Positions 15,609 to 24,787 are shown, counted from the stretch's first letter. The stretch: 64,000 nucleotides of DNA from Candidatus Limnocylindrales bacterium (GCA_035559535.1 DATMBG010000021.1:1-64000), one strand, 5' to 3'. Numbers and translations: made by a program. Notes: a model not told the origin generated them from the letters alone.

Positions 15609-17687
15609 TTATTCTAAAGATAGCCAGGGGACCTGAAAAGTTCCAGGAATTTCAATAATAGTTGTAAAATTCGAATATAGAGCCTCTTTAAGGGCAGATT
15701 TTAGTTCTGAAGGATCCTTTAATCGAATTCCTCGCGCCCCAAAAGCTTCTGCAAACTTTACAAAATCAGGGGTATAGAGATCTACCTCAAAGCTACGACC
15801 ATATCGAATTTCTTGAAAACCCTTGAGAACCCCATAGCTTCTGTCGTTAAAAATTAGTATGGGAATATTTAGCTGATATTTGACTGCTGTAGCCAGTTCC
15901 TGGCAAGTAAACATAAACCCCCCATCTCCACAAAGGGCTATAACCTGTCGGTCAGGATAGGCCACTTTAGCTCCAATTGCAGCAGGTAAGCCAAACCCCA
16001 AGGTGGTAGAACCATAAGGATATAAGAACGTCCGTGGCCGACGTACTTTAAAATACCGCCCAGTCCAGTAAGTCATAATGGTCATATCATTGGCCACAAT
16101 GGCATCTGGCTCTAAAACCTCTTGGAGATCCCAAACTATCTGGAGTTCTTTTTCCCGACGGCCCGACTTGAGAAGCCCTTCAATTTCCTTTTTCAACTCA
16201 GTCACCGTATTTTGTACTTCTTCCCATTCAGAGACTCGAGATAGATTTTTTTCTTTTAGTTCCTTCAAGATTTCTGCCAAAACTTGTCTGGCATCCCCCA
16301 CAATACCTACCTCGACCGGATAGTTTTTTCCGATCTCTTTCTCATCCAGGTCAATCTGGATCCTTCGCACCGGTAAAGGTAACCGCCAATTATCGGTGGT
16401 CGCTTCACCCAGTTTTGTCCCAATGATCATTAAACAATCGACTTTAGATAGAAATTTCTGTACGAAGGGACTCTTCACCGGATTTCCTCTATAGATAAGG
16501 AGTCCATTTATACAACCCAGGGCCAGAGGGTGATCTTCGGGGAGGATTCCCTTTCCCTGAAAGGTTGTTATAACCGGAGCACTCAACCGTTCTGCAAGCT
16601 CACGGATTTCTAACTCAGCCCCTGATCGAATCGTTCCACCGCCGGCTAAAATTAAAGGATTTCTAACTTGATGTAAGATGTCTATCGCCTCTTTAATCTT
16701 TTGGGGATCACCGGATCTCCTCGTCCACGGAACCTTCTCCGGGATAGTTATCTGACCTTCGCTACTTAGAATATCTGTGGGAATTTCGATCTGTACCGGC
16801 CCGGGTCTCTGGGTTTTTAATTTTTTGAAGGCTTCCCGGATCACGGAAGGGATTTCCTCCACTGACTTCACGCGATGATTCCATCGGGTAACCGATTTAA
16901 ACAGATTATAATGATCTTTAACTTCATGAACCCCTCCTTTTCCGCTATCCACCAACTTAGAATGAATTTGTGCCATGAGAATTAAGACCGGAGAAGAGCT
17001 CGCGTAGGCTTCCATAGCCGGGGTAATGACATTACCTCCCCCTGGACCCGGGGTTATTAAACAAACGCCCGGTTTTCCGGTTACCCTTGCATAGGCATCG
17101 GCCATAAATCCGGCTCCCTGTTCGTGCATAGTCTGAATGTGACGGATCTCGGGGTAATCTATCAACACATCATAAAGAGGTAGTGCATGAACTCCAGGAA
17201 TCCCAAAAATAACTTCGGTCCCCTCTGCCTTCAGGGTTTGAATAACTGCCTCTGCTCCCTTCATCCGATAGGATTTCCCTGACAGGCTATCTGTTGGTTG
17301 TTCCGGTTTTGCTTTGGCTGCAAACCTCTTTTTATCGATAATCGCCCGTTCATGGAATCCTTCCCCGATTTTTTCCCTTTCGTTATAGGCTTCTACTTCG
17401 AACATACAGCGTCTATCACGGATCTCGATCAACCGGGATCTGGCCGTAACCTTCATTCCTATCGGGGTTGGTCTCAGGTGTCTGATATTCACGGCTGTTC
17501 CCACAGAACTTTCTCCTTGATCTAAATAGGGCTCTAAGAGCTTCCTGGAGGTATCTTCCATGAGTCTGATCATGGAAGGAGTCGAGAAAACCGAGGGATA
17601 CTCGGGACCTAAGTACGTGATTCCCTCTTCAGGTGCTACGGTAATCGTCTGTTCAAAACTTAATCCAACTTTAAGTCCTTCTTTCAT
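15609..17687 (-). CDS. Fusion: FlK-like hotdog thioesterase + TPP-dependent enzyme (acetolactate synthase-like)
   Basis: A 692-residue protein with two parts. Residues 1-130 form a hotdog domain of the fluoroacetyl-CoA thioesterase (FlK)-like group, with FSTPSMIRLMEDTS (Thr and Glu positions) and NIRHLRPTPIG (His position). From about residue 140 follows a complete TPP enzyme of the acetolactate synthase/benzoylformate decarboxylase fold. It has the activating Glu in MHEQGAGFMADAYARVTG, the central domain, and the TPP/Mg motif GDGGFMFTCQELATAVKY ending in IFND. No regulatory subunit gene is adjacent, so biosynthetic acetolactate synthase is doubtful. A decarboxylase or carboligase acting on a CoA-ester-related substrate is a reasonable inference. 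No frameshift occurs at the junction. Confidence 0.85.
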   Translation of the reverse strand: MKEGLKVGLSFEQTITVAPEEGITYLGPEYPSVFSTPSMIRLMEDTSRKLLEPYLDQGESSVGTAVNIRHLRPTPIGMKVTARSRLIEIRDRRCMFEVEAYNEREKIGEGFHERAIIDKKRFAAKAKPEQPTDSLSGKSYRMKGAEAVIQTLKAEGTEVIFGIPGVHALPLYDVLIDYPEIRHIQTMHEQGAGFMADAYARVTGKPGVCLITPGPGGGNVITPAMEAYASSSPVLILMAQIHSKLVDSGKGGVHEVKDHYNLFKSVTRWNHRVKSVEEIPSVIREAFKKLKTQRPGPVQIEIPTDILSSEGQITIPEKVPWTRRSGDPQKIKEAIDILHQVRNPLILAGGGTIRSGAELEIRELAERLSAPVITTFQGKGILPEDHPLALGCINGLLIYRGNPVKSPFVQKFLSKVDCLMIIGTKLGEATTDNWRLPLPVRRIQIDLDEKEIGKNYPVEVGIVGDARQVLAEILKELKEKNLSRVSEWEEVQNTVTELKKEIEGLLKSGRREKELQIVWDLQEVLEPDAIVANDMTIMTYWTGRYFKVRRPRTFLYPYGSTTLGFGLPAAIGAKVAYPDRQVIALCGDGGFMFTCQELATAVKYQLNIPILIFNDRSYGVLKGFQEIRYGRSFEVDLYTPDFVKFAEAFGARGIRLKDPSELKSALKEALYSNFTTIIEIPGTFQVPWLSLE

Positions 17688-17865
17688 GGGTTATAACCCA
17701 CGAATTATACGAATCACATAAATCCGTTTAATCCAGGGTTGTAGGAGATTTAAAGCCTGCCTTCTTTAGAATGATCCTGTTACCTGTATTTAATGCGATG
17801 GGGTCCCTGTTGTCAAGATGCAGTTTGGACTTACCCGGCAAACCTAGTCGGAAATAAACTTTTTA

Positions 17866-17893
17866 TTGACGGGATCAACCTTTCTTTTATAAA
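17866..17893 (+). promoter_or_regulatory. Candidate sigma-70 promoter for the 17957 operon
   Basis: TTGACG (17866-17871), 16 bases, TATAAA (17888-17893), with the start codon about 64 bases downstream. It lies in the 270-base divergent gap after the TPP-enzyme gene. Confidence 0.5.
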
Positions 17894-17956
17894 ATTTAAA
17901 TAGTTATTCACTCTAAAAATCCAAAGAACGTAAAAGGAATAAAGGGGGCTAGGGAA

Positions 17957-18190
17957 TTGAACGAACTTTTTCAAGCTTTGGATCTGCTCTTAGAACAGAT
18001 GATTTCCCAGCAAAGGGAAAAAGTCTACCAGGTTGCTCAAGAAATTAATCCTCGATTAACTCGGGAGGATATCCTGGATCCTCCCGGTTTTCCAGAGCTG
18101 GCTTCCAACCCCAGGTTTAATTATGAAGATGGTATTCTGGCCGGGCTGATCAGTGCCCAGATGGCCCTTCGGGCTCATATACAACGTTAA
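17957..18190 (+). CDS. Small conserved hypothetical protein
   Basis: A 77-residue, mostly helical protein beginning with a TTG codon after a G-rich ribosome-binding region. It has no signal peptide. The segment INPRLTREDILDPPGFPEL followed by NPRFNYEDGILAGLISAQMAL recalls small uncharacterised proteins often encoded in front of other genes. Its stop is one base before the ATG of the methyltransferase, so the two are almost certainly translated from one message. No function is claimed. Confidence 0.7.
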   Translation: MNELFQALDLLLEQMISQQREKVYQVAQEINPRLTREDILDPPGFPELASNPRFNYEDGILAGLISAQMALRAHIQR

Positions 18191-18191
18191 G

Positions 18192-18797
18192 ATGAAACAA
18201 CATCCTATTTTTGCAGCTACCTATAACTGGATTATGATTCCGCAAGAGTGGTTGGGTCTTGGGAAGCAGAGACAAAAAGTGGTCTCGGCTGCAAAGGGAA
18301 AAGTCTTAGAACTGGGGATTGGAACGGGATTAAACCTTCCTTATTATCGGGACGTCGAGAAAGTCGTAGGGATTGATCCAGAACCCCATATGCTTGAAAG
18401 GGCCTATAGGGAGTTAAAAAGGGCTTCCGTATCAGTTGAGCTTATCCGGTGTAGTGCCGAAGACCTTCCCTTCAAAAATTCTAGCTTTGATACGGTTATA
18501 TCAACGTTGGTCTTCTGTTCAATTCCGGAGGTAGATAAAGCAACCAGAGAAGTTCATAGGGTCTTAAAACCTGCCGGAACCTTTAGATTTCTGGAGCATG
18601 TCAGGACCAAAACCCCGATTTTGGCTAAAGTTCAGGATGCCTTAACTCCGGGTTGGAAAAAACTCTGTGCCGGTTGTCATCTGAATCGGGAGACTCTGTC
18701 CATTTTCCGACGAAACGGTTTTGAGATTATGGAATTACAGAGCGTCGTATACGATGTGGTATTACGAGGTATGGCTAAACCCCAGAGGATCTCCTAA
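18192..18797 (+). CDS. Class I SAM-dependent methyltransferase
   Basis: A 201-residue methyltransferase from the ATG that follows the upstream stop directly. SAM-binding motif I is VLELGIGTGLNLPYY near residue 36, then GIDPEP (acidic end of strand 2), and SAEDLPFKNSSFDTVIS as motif III/IV. The later HRVLKPAGTFRFLEHV and the Cys-His containing CAGCHLNRET match phospholipid/ubiquinone-type methyltransferases (PmtA/UbiE-like group). The substrate is unknown. Translation is coupled to the small gene at 17957. Confidence 0.88.
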   Translation: MKQHPIFAATYNWIMIPQEWLGLGKQRQKVVSAAKGKVLELGIGTGLNLPYYRDVEKVVGIDPEPHMLERAYRELKRASVSVELIRCSAEDLPFKNSSFDTVISTLVFCSIPEVDKATREVHRVLKPAGTFRFLEHVRTKTPILAKVQDALTPGWKKLCAGCHLNRETLSIFRRNGFEIMELQSVVYDVVLRGMAKPQRIS

Positions 18798-18831
18798 CGA
18801 AAGGGAAATGAAATTTTTCCGAAATAAATCT

Positions 18832-18900
18832 TCCGGAATCCCGACCCAGAGAGAATTCCGGATTCAAAAGGAGTAGGGACGACCAGCCGGTCATCCCTAC
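18832..18900. repeat. Two adjacent palindromes between convergent genes
   Basis: An 8-bp stem (TCCGGAAT/ATTCCGGA, 18832-18862) is followed by a second hairpin at 18873-18900: GTAGGGA pairs with TCCCTAC, and inside it GACC pairs with GGTC. The second matches the general form of widespread GTAGGG-CGACC-type intergenic repeats. It could terminate both convergent genes. Confidence 0.65.
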
Positions 18901-18951
18901 AAGAGCTTATCCGGTCTATGGGATCAGAGGGGGTAGGTAGGGTAAAACGCA

Positions 18952-19281
18952 TTATCGGAGAGGATGTCCTGCTCCACCTGTGCCGGAAGCCTGTCCCCCG
19001 CCCATTGCTTTACCGGTGCCGGTAGCACTCCCTTTGCCAATAGCAATTCCCCTACCAGAAACGGTGCCGGTTCCTTTTTTAGCACGGACTTTACCGTGAT
19101 TACCTCGATAGATAACCATTCCGGTACCGCTGGCACTACCTGTACCCAGGGTTGTACCACCACCATGAATACTGCCGGTTCCCCGAACTCCGCCTCTTCC
19201 ACTCACTTCACCGGCCATAACCGGAACAGAGAATATAGCCAACAAAACTACCATACATATGGCTATAAGCATTCTTTTCAT
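18952..19281 (-). CDS. Small secreted Gly/Thr-rich repeat protein (paralog A)
   Basis: A 109-residue protein that I do not recognise. A signal peptide (VVLLAIFSVPVMA, likely cleavage before GEV) is followed by a mature part built of short GTG-type units (GTGS, GTGM, GKGS, GTGK). The core GTGMVIYRGN, then KVRAKKGTGTVSGRGIAIGKG, is shared with the protein at 19721, so the two are paralogs. GGAGG precedes the ATG by 6 bases. A second frame on the same strand (18924-19202) is open but is only a shifted shadow of this repetitive sequence. Likely periplasmic or extracellular, with function unknown. Confidence 0.7.
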   Translation of the reverse strand: MKRMLIAICMVVLLAIFSVPVMAGEVSGRGGVRGTGSIHGGGTTLGTGSASGTGMVIYRGNHGKVRAKKGTGTVSGRGIAIGKGSATGTGKAMGGGQASGTGGAGHPLR

Positions 19282-19720
19282 AAGGCACCTCCTATTTATA
19301 TTGGGTGAAATTTACCTGAATTCCCTTGTAAGTAACCCATCGTAAACCTTTGTAATAAATTCCCAAACAATCAGTAGAAGCGAGTTTCTACCCTATCTCT
19401 ATTCCCACGACTACGAGGGTAGAAATCTTAAAATTATTCAGGATCGTTTGTTTATTACCTCAGCCTTTTTTCAACCTGAGTAAGATCATTCTACTTTAGA
19501 ATGACGTACTGACCTGAAAAAGGTTCCCAATAAATTATCTTGGCCGGAGATGCAGGTTAAAAAAGTTCTCAGATTCTACCAGTCCTGATTCGGACAAACC
19601 GGTTGAATAAATAAACCTGAGAGGAAAAGCCATCGGTAAGAGAGGAAGTGCAGCGGAACAGACATCCGCTGCAGCTCAGGATCAGGTGGGTTTCATCTTT
19701 CCATAAAAATTTAAGTGGAG
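19282..19720. other. Gap between the two Gly-rich paralogs
   Basis: About 440 bases with no supported gene. It is the leader of the minus-strand gene at 18952 and the trailer of the one at 19721. No clear promoter or terminator was seen. Confidence 0.5.
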
Positions 19721-20173
19721 TTATTGCTTAGTATTGCTCGTTGATCCAGTATTTCCGGTTTCTGTAGTTGTTCCGGTATCGGTACCTGTATGGGAGTCAC
19801 CATGATGTCTGGGATTACCGGCTGTACCCGTCCCCGTGGCAGCCCCTTTACCTGCTGCAGTACCCTTACCGGAAGTAGTACCTTTACCTATGGCAACGCC
19901 TTGACCAGAAACACTTCCTTTTCCCTTCTTAGCATGAACCGTAGTTTTCTTCTTACCTTTTCGAGTCCGTTTCTTACTTTTGTAAACTACGACGCCGGTC
20001 CCCGTGGCACCTCCAGTCCCCTTGGTTATTCCCGTACCTTCGGTGGTACCTGTACCCTTCGCACCGCCGGTTCCGGTTACTGTATTTCCGGTTTCCGTAT
20101 TCTGAGCTATACCAGGAACAGAAGACGCAGCCATTAGGGCTGCCATGGATATTGCAATCACGGTTTTCTTCAT
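19721..20173 (-). CDS. Small secreted Gly/Thr-rich repeat protein (paralog B)
   Basis: A 150-residue protein with a signal peptide (AISMAALMAASSVPGIAQ) and a mature part made of short G-T-G, G-K-G and T-G-T units. The core GTGVVVYKSKK, a lysine-rich stretch and HAKKGKGSVSGQGVAIGKG correspond position for position to paralog A (18952). Paralog B adds a basic insert (KKRTRKGKKK) and a longer Thr/Gly/Asp-rich C-terminus with a HHGDSHTGTDTGT patch. It has its own strong AAGGAGG ribosome-binding site. Repetition of this kind suggests an extracellular or surface-associated polymer-like protein. No function is known to me. Confidence 0.7.
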   Translation of the reverse strand: MKKTVIAISMAALMAASSVPGIAQNTETGNTVTGTGGAKGTGTTEGTGITKGTGGATGTGVVVYKSKKRTRKGKKKTTVHAKKGKGSVSGQGVAIGKGTTSGKGTAAGKGAATGTGTAGNPRHHGDSHTGTDTGTTTETGNTGSTSNTKQ

Positions 20174-20662
20174 AACTTACCTCCTTGGAGGGCCCGAGAA
20201 AAAACGCCGAAGGTTTTTAATCCGGCCCTTGTTTTAATTCTCCTGAAAACGGAATAACACCAGCTCAAAAGACGTAATCCTTTGAGAAAAGTTTCTATAC
20301 CTGTTGGGAATTATCACTCAAGACCTTATCCAACAGATATCTAAAACCCTCTCTGGGGATACCCAAAAGGGTTTGCATCTTTTCGACTTTCCTTACTCCG
20401 TTTCAACAACTTAAAAATTATCTACCCGGTGTACGAGCTAGGCTAACTAGAAAACATAACATCTTGTCCGTAGCCTGGTTTCAGACTCCTTCTGGGAACA
20501 TACCTCCATCAGGCTCTCTGCTCCGAATCCCCTTTACGACCAGGCAAAGTTTCTGAATCTACCTTTTAAGGTAGAACCCGGGAGCGAGAAAAACTGGTCA
20601 CGGATCGAAATGTCAGGTTTAGCGTGTATTTTTTAATTCTTTTAGTCTTAAGTTTATTTAAT

Positions 20663-20691
20663 TTGACAATATGGAATTACTAGCTTAAACT
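20663..20691 (+). promoter_or_regulatory. Sigma-70 promoter for the ferritin-like gene
   Basis: TTGACA (20663-20668), 17 bases, TAAACT (20686-20691), about 80 bases before the ATG at 20772. The -35 box is perfect and the spacing optimal. The rest of the 598-base divergent gap (20174-20771) shows no gene. Confidence 0.65.
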
Positions 20692-20771
20692 CATAGACTA
20701 AAATATCATAAAAAATACAACTACTGAGAATCTGGTATCATTTAGAATCTGAGTCAAGGAGAAAGATAAGT

Positions 20772-21431
20772 ATGGATATAGAAACTTTTGTAAAAGAACT
20801 GGAAGCGTCTAACAATGAACTCTTAGATCAGCTAAGGGCTATGGATGCCCGTAAAGCTTTTGGAGAAGGAAATCTGGATGTTAGAGACCTTTTAAAAATT
20901 GCCCTTAAAAACGAGATCGAGGCTGCAGAAATTGCGGCCAGGTGGATAGGAACTACCCCTCAGGCGGAAGTAAAACTGGCCTTTGCTCGTCAGGTAGGTG
21001 ATGAAGCGAAGCATTACCGGTTAATCGAACAGCGACTCAAGGAGTTGGGGGTAGATCTTACCGGATTTGATCCTCTGGCCCAGGGATATAGCCTCCTGTT
21101 TCAGTATTTGACAACCCTTACAGATACCGTTGAACGTGTAGCCGCAGGACAATTTACCCGAGAATCGATTGCCCTTATTAAGAACCAACAATTCATTGAT
21201 TTTTGCGAATCTATAGGAGATCAGGCAACCGCCGGTCTTTACCGGGATATCATCCAACCGGATGAGCGGTTTCACCACGAGCTGGGTCGACGTCTTTTGC
21301 TAAAATACGCTTTAACGCCTGAACAGCAGGAACAGGCCCGACGTGCGGCGGCACGTACTTTAGAATTAGCCGAAGAACTCCAGGACCTTGCCTGGACCAG
21401 GGCCAGGATCCATCACGCCCCGGGATGCTGA
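20772..21431 (+). CDS. Ferritin-like four-helix-bundle protein
   Basis: A 219-residue, almost entirely helical protein. Acidic and histidine residues at helix positions (KNEIEAAEIAARW near residue 40, GDEAKHYRLIEQRL near residue 77, PDERFHHELGRRLL near residue 160) are spaced like the metal ligands of ferritin-like or rubrerythrin-type diiron proteins. There is no signal peptide. GGAGAAAG before the ATG and a strong upstream promoter suggest robust expression. Iron handling or an oxygen-linked diiron reaction is an inference; I cannot assign a named subfamily. Confidence 0.7.
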   Translation: MDIETFVKELEASNNELLDQLRAMDARKAFGEGNLDVRDLLKIALKNEIEAAEIAARWIGTTPQAEVKLAFARQVGDEAKHYRLIEQRLKELGVDLTGFDPLAQGYSLLFQYLTTLTDTVERVAAGQFTRESIALIKNQQFIDFCESIGDQATAGLYRDIIQPDERFHHELGRRLLLKYALTPEQQEQARRAAARTLELAEELQDLAWTRARIHHAPGC

Positions 21432-21438
21432 GAGGTTT

Positions 21439-23649
21439 TTAGATCGGTTCTGAAGGCTCAATCCACTTTCCATGGGCTTTAATAAGCTCGATCAACTTTT
21501 CGTCGGCAACTTCTTCGGGTATGTTTCGGGCCACCCGTTCTTTCCCGACATAGAGATCTACCCGCCTGGGGCCTGATCCAACATATCCAAAATCGGCATC
21601 AGCCATCTCACCTGGACCATTAACAATACATCCCATGATGGCGATTTTAACCCCTTTAAGGTGGGACATCTTAGACTTAATACGTTGGGTGGTAGTTTGG
21701 AGATCGAACTGGGTGCGACCGCAAGATGGGCAGGATATAAAATCGGTTCGAGATATTCGCAATCGGGTAGCCTGAAGCAAATTATAACTCACTTCAAGGG
21801 CTTCGAGAGGATCATCGTATCCGGCTATCTGGATGGCATCGCCGATTCCATCGCATAGCAGAGAACCCAATATCACCGAAGCCTCCAGGAGAGGATCTTC
21901 AGTTTCAGGAGTCGGACTATACCTTAAAAGGAGGGGAACGTCCATTCCCGAAAAATCCAATTTATCAACAAGCTTACGGTAGGCAAAGATCATTTGAGAG
22001 GTTTTCAGAGAGATAAGAACATTCTCATAATTCTGATCCAGACCCAGTCCAACAAGCTGATAGCACGTCTCTACAAGACCTTCGAGGGTTTTTCCATGGG
22101 TCTTTAAGATAAACTCAGGAATCTGGGCTTCATCAACATCCCATTGAATCGTCCTCTGATACGTCTTGGCCAACTGGATATACGGTAGAATCCGAGATTT
22201 CCAATCTGAGCTGGATCCTTCTGGATCAGGACTCAGGTTGATTTTATCAACCTCTGGAAGAATACGACAGATAGGATCCGGATCTATCAGATGAGGAGAA
22301 ATTTTAAGGGCCAGAGGGACTCGACCCGAAACCATGGGCCCGGTTTCCGATTGAATAAGGGGAAGGGATAAGGACCTGGAACCCTGAAGGTTTCTTCGAA
22401 TTTCTGTTACATAATCTATTTCTATGTCCTTTTCCAGGGAAAGCTGAATAATCTCAGAAGGTGGACAGTTTTTGGACTTCGGATTTAGAAGTCGGTCCAT
22501 TTGCTGTAAGGTAGCTTCTACATCTGAAATCGGCGTTGTAACGGCAATTTCTACCCGGATCGGATGGGTATTTCCGAGTTTAAGACCGTTTAAATCCAGT
22601 TCCCGGGTTTTACGACGGGAGTAAGTGTAAGGATTTCGTAGGGAAGCAGGCATAGGGGAAAGTAGGGGTTTGGGAGAAGAGAGAACAATGGGCGTCCTGG
22701 CCTCTCTATCTTTATGGTCTTCTTCCTCCATCTTTCCGTACTTCCTTACTTTCTCGAGCAAATCATTATACTTCTTAACCAAAGCATAGGCCACAGGAAT
22801 TTCTGCAACCGGATCTTCCGTTAAAGAGACGCGAATGGTATCTCCGATCCCATCTTCCAACAGGGAACCGATTCCAACGGCGGATTTCATACGTCCATCC
22901 ACCCCATCCCCGGCCTCCGTCACACCCAGATGAAAAGGATAATCCATTCCCAATTCAGCCATCCTGGCAGCCAACAACCGATAAGCCTGGATCATAATCA
23001 GAGGATTGGAAGCTTTCATGGATAGAACCAGATCCCGGTATCCATATTTTTCACAGATTCGTACAAATTCCAGAGCAGATTCTACCATGCCCTCCGGAGT
23101 ATCCCCATAGCGGTTCATGATCCGATCTGAAAGGGAACCATGATTGGTTCCGATCCTCATGGCAACTCCATATTGTTTAGCTTTTAAAACTAAGGGTTTA
23201 AATTGGGTCTCTAACCGTTCCAATTCCCGGGCGTATTCGCTATCGCTGTATTCTTTTTGCTCAAAGTGTTTCCGATCTGCATAATTTCCCGGATTAATTC
23301 GAACCTTCTCCACATACTCTACAGCTTTTAAGGCAGCATTCGGGGTAAAATGGATATCTGCTACCAGCGGAACTTTAATACCCCGCTCTCGTAAAGCGGC
23401 TTTAATATTTTTCAGGTTTTCAGCATCGGCCAGAGAAGGCACCGTTACCCGGACGATTTCACAGCCGGCTTCCACCAATCGGATGATTTGATCCACCGTG
23501 GCAATGGTATCCTTTGTATCCGTGGTAGTCATGGACTGAACCCGAATAGGATAATTTCCCCCAAGGGGAACATCCCCCACATAAACAACTCTTGTTTTTC
23601 GGCGATAATAGGTATAAGGGTCTTGACAATAAGGTAAGATGTTAATCAT
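21439..23649 (-). CDS. ispG: 4-hydroxy-3-methylbut-2-en-1-yl diphosphate synthase, large form
   Basis: IspG/GcpE, the penultimate enzyme of the MEP isoprenoid pathway, using a [4Fe-4S] cluster. At about 736 residues it is the large form with a central insert, as in Chlamydiae, Bacteroidetes and plants; proteobacterial IspG is about 370 residues. Domain A starts with TRVVYVGDVPLGG and IRVQSMTTTDT. The cluster-binding C-terminal domain has SCPSCGRTQFD and IAIMGCIVNGPGEMADADFGYVG. The insert begins near residue 340 with NPYTYSRRKTR, echoing the protein's own N-terminal DPYTYYRRKTR. I chose the ATG at 23649 over a TTG at 23691. Confidence 0.95.
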   Translation of the reverse strand: MINILPYCQDPYTYYRRKTRVVYVGDVPLGGNYPIRVQSMTTTDTKDTIATVDQIIRLVEAGCEIVRVTVPSLADAENLKNIKAALRERGIKVPLVADIHFTPNAALKAVEYVEKVRINPGNYADRKHFEQKEYSDSEYARELERLETQFKPLVLKAKQYGVAMRIGTNHGSLSDRIMNRYGDTPEGMVESALEFVRICEKYGYRDLVLSMKASNPLIMIQAYRLLAARMAELGMDYPFHLGVTEAGDGVDGRMKSAVGIGSLLEDGIGDTIRVSLTEDPVAEIPVAYALVKKYNDLLEKVRKYGKMEEEDHKDREARTPIVLSSPKPLLSPMPASLRNPYTYSRRKTRELDLNGLKLGNTHPIRVEIAVTTPISDVEATLQQMDRLLNPKSKNCPPSEIIQLSLEKDIEIDYVTEIRRNLQGSRSLSLPLIQSETGPMVSGRVPLALKISPHLIDPDPICRILPEVDKINLSPDPEGSSSDWKSRILPYIQLAKTYQRTIQWDVDEAQIPEFILKTHGKTLEGLVETCYQLVGLGLDQNYENVLISLKTSQMIFAYRKLVDKLDFSGMDVPLLLRYSPTPETEDPLLEASVILGSLLCDGIGDAIQIAGYDDPLEALEVSYNLLQATRLRISRTDFISCPSCGRTQFDLQTTTQRIKSKMSHLKGVKIAIMGCIVNGPGEMADADFGYVGSGPRRVDLYVGKERVARNIPEEVADEKLIELIKAHGKWIEPSEPI

Positions 23650-23729
23650 AGAAACGAGAATCAGGATCAGCCTCCAGGAACCGGAATTCAAAACATTCTG
23701 ATCCCTGAGCCCTTATCTTTAGATCACCT

Positions 23730-24566
23730 TTAATTGGTACTTGCAATGAGCTTCCGAAGTACCTGAATATGTCCTTGAATGATATCTCTATCCGGTGCAT
23801 CGGGTACCATTTTTACATATCGCTCCAAATCCGCCAATGCCTGGACGTAGCGCTCCAGATTGTAGTACAATAACCCCCGATCTCGGATCTCCTGAGGATG
23901 GTTAGGATTAATAAGAAGAATGCGCTCGATAGCCGAAAAGGCTTTGGAATAGTTTTGCTCGCGAATATAAATTCCCTTAAGGTTTTGGAGCACTCGAGTT
24001 AAGATCTGTTTTTTAGTAACTATCGCCAGAAACTGCTCCTGAAACAAGAGGGCACCACCATAAATCTGATCTAACCGGGTCTGGCAGTCTGCATAAGAAA
24101 GAATGGCTCCTTTATTAAAGGGATCGATAAGGATTTCTCCACTTTCAGAGGGACTCTTAACCAGGAAATGCCCGGGAAAACCGACCCCAAAGACCGGGAA
24201 TTCGATCCTGCGCCCGATTTCCATGTATAAGATAGAAAGGAGGATAGGAATACCTGTCTTCCGGTCCAATACCTGGTTCAAAAAACTGTTTCGAGGATCG
24301 TAATAGTTTTCTGTATTGCCGGTAAATCCCTCCTCCTCAAAGAGATACCGGTTCATGGTTTGAATAATCCCTAAGGGGCTATGAATCCCTTCCAACCAGT
24401 TTCTGACTTCCTCAGCCATCCTATCTAATCTTCGAAGATATTTCTCTACCTCCAGATCCGGATATTCTTCCCTGGCAATGAGGAGAGCAGCTCTATCCAG
24501 CTCAATCTCGCCTTCAGAACGCCGCATCATCTCGACAAAGAGCTGACGGGTGCTGATAGATTGCAT
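23730..24566 (-). CDS. SirB1-family transglutaminase-like protein with TPR tail
   Basis: A 278-residue protein of the SirB1/UPF0162 family. The N-terminal transglutaminase-like half has LDRKTGIPILLSILYMEIGRR and the FGVGFPGHFLVKS strand, in which the histidine matches the conserved position. The C-terminal half (from about residue 205) has two or three TPR-like helices ending in LERYVKMVPDAPD. The enzymatic activity of this family is unproven. It lies between ispG and a HAD phosphatase on the same strand, 80 bases after ispG in coordinates, and may share a transcript. No signal peptide is present. Confidence 0.85.
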   Translation of the reverse strand: MQSISTRQLFVEMMRRSEGEIELDRAALLIAREEYPDLEVEKYLRRLDRMAEEVRNWLEGIHSPLGIIQTMNRYLFEEEGFTGNTENYYDPRNSFLNQVLDRKTGIPILLSILYMEIGRRIEFPVFGVGFPGHFLVKSPSESGEILIDPFNKGAILSYADCQTRLDQIYGGALLFQEQFLAIVTKKQILTRVLQNLKGIYIREQNYSKAFSAIERILLINPNHPQEIRDRGLLYYNLERYVQALADLERYVKMVPDAPDRDIIQGHIQVLRKLIASTN

Positions 24567-24589
24567 CAGTTAAGTAGGGGAGTGTGGGA

Positions 24590-24773
24590 GTGTGGGAGGA
24601 TGGGGGTGTGGGAGTGTGGGAGTGTGAAAGCAGGAAATTTTTTGTGGTAACGTCGCGTTAGCTGTTTATGGGATAAAAGAAAATATGGAGGTGAGGAGTA
24701 CATTTATACTCTTACATCCCCATCCTTCCCTACTTCCACACCTCCACACTCCCACACCCCCATCCTCCCACAC
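24590..24773. repeat. G/T-rich inverted repeat with 30-bp perfect arms
   Basis: Arms at 24590-24619 and 24744-24773 are exact complements over 30 bp, and the flanking bases continue the same GTGTGGGAG-type pattern with mismatches. The 124-base loop contains no gene. The element fills the whole space between the SirB1-type and HAD genes. Related sequence occurs at 38909-38967, and a C/T-rich variant at 7943-8019. Confidence 0.85.
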
Positions 24774-24787
24774 TTCCACATTTCCAC

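Noticed and set aside
18924-19202. 92-codon frame on the same strand as the Gly-rich protein
   Set aside because: It is the shifted shadow of the repetitive 18952 gene, and it has no start signal or independent similarity.
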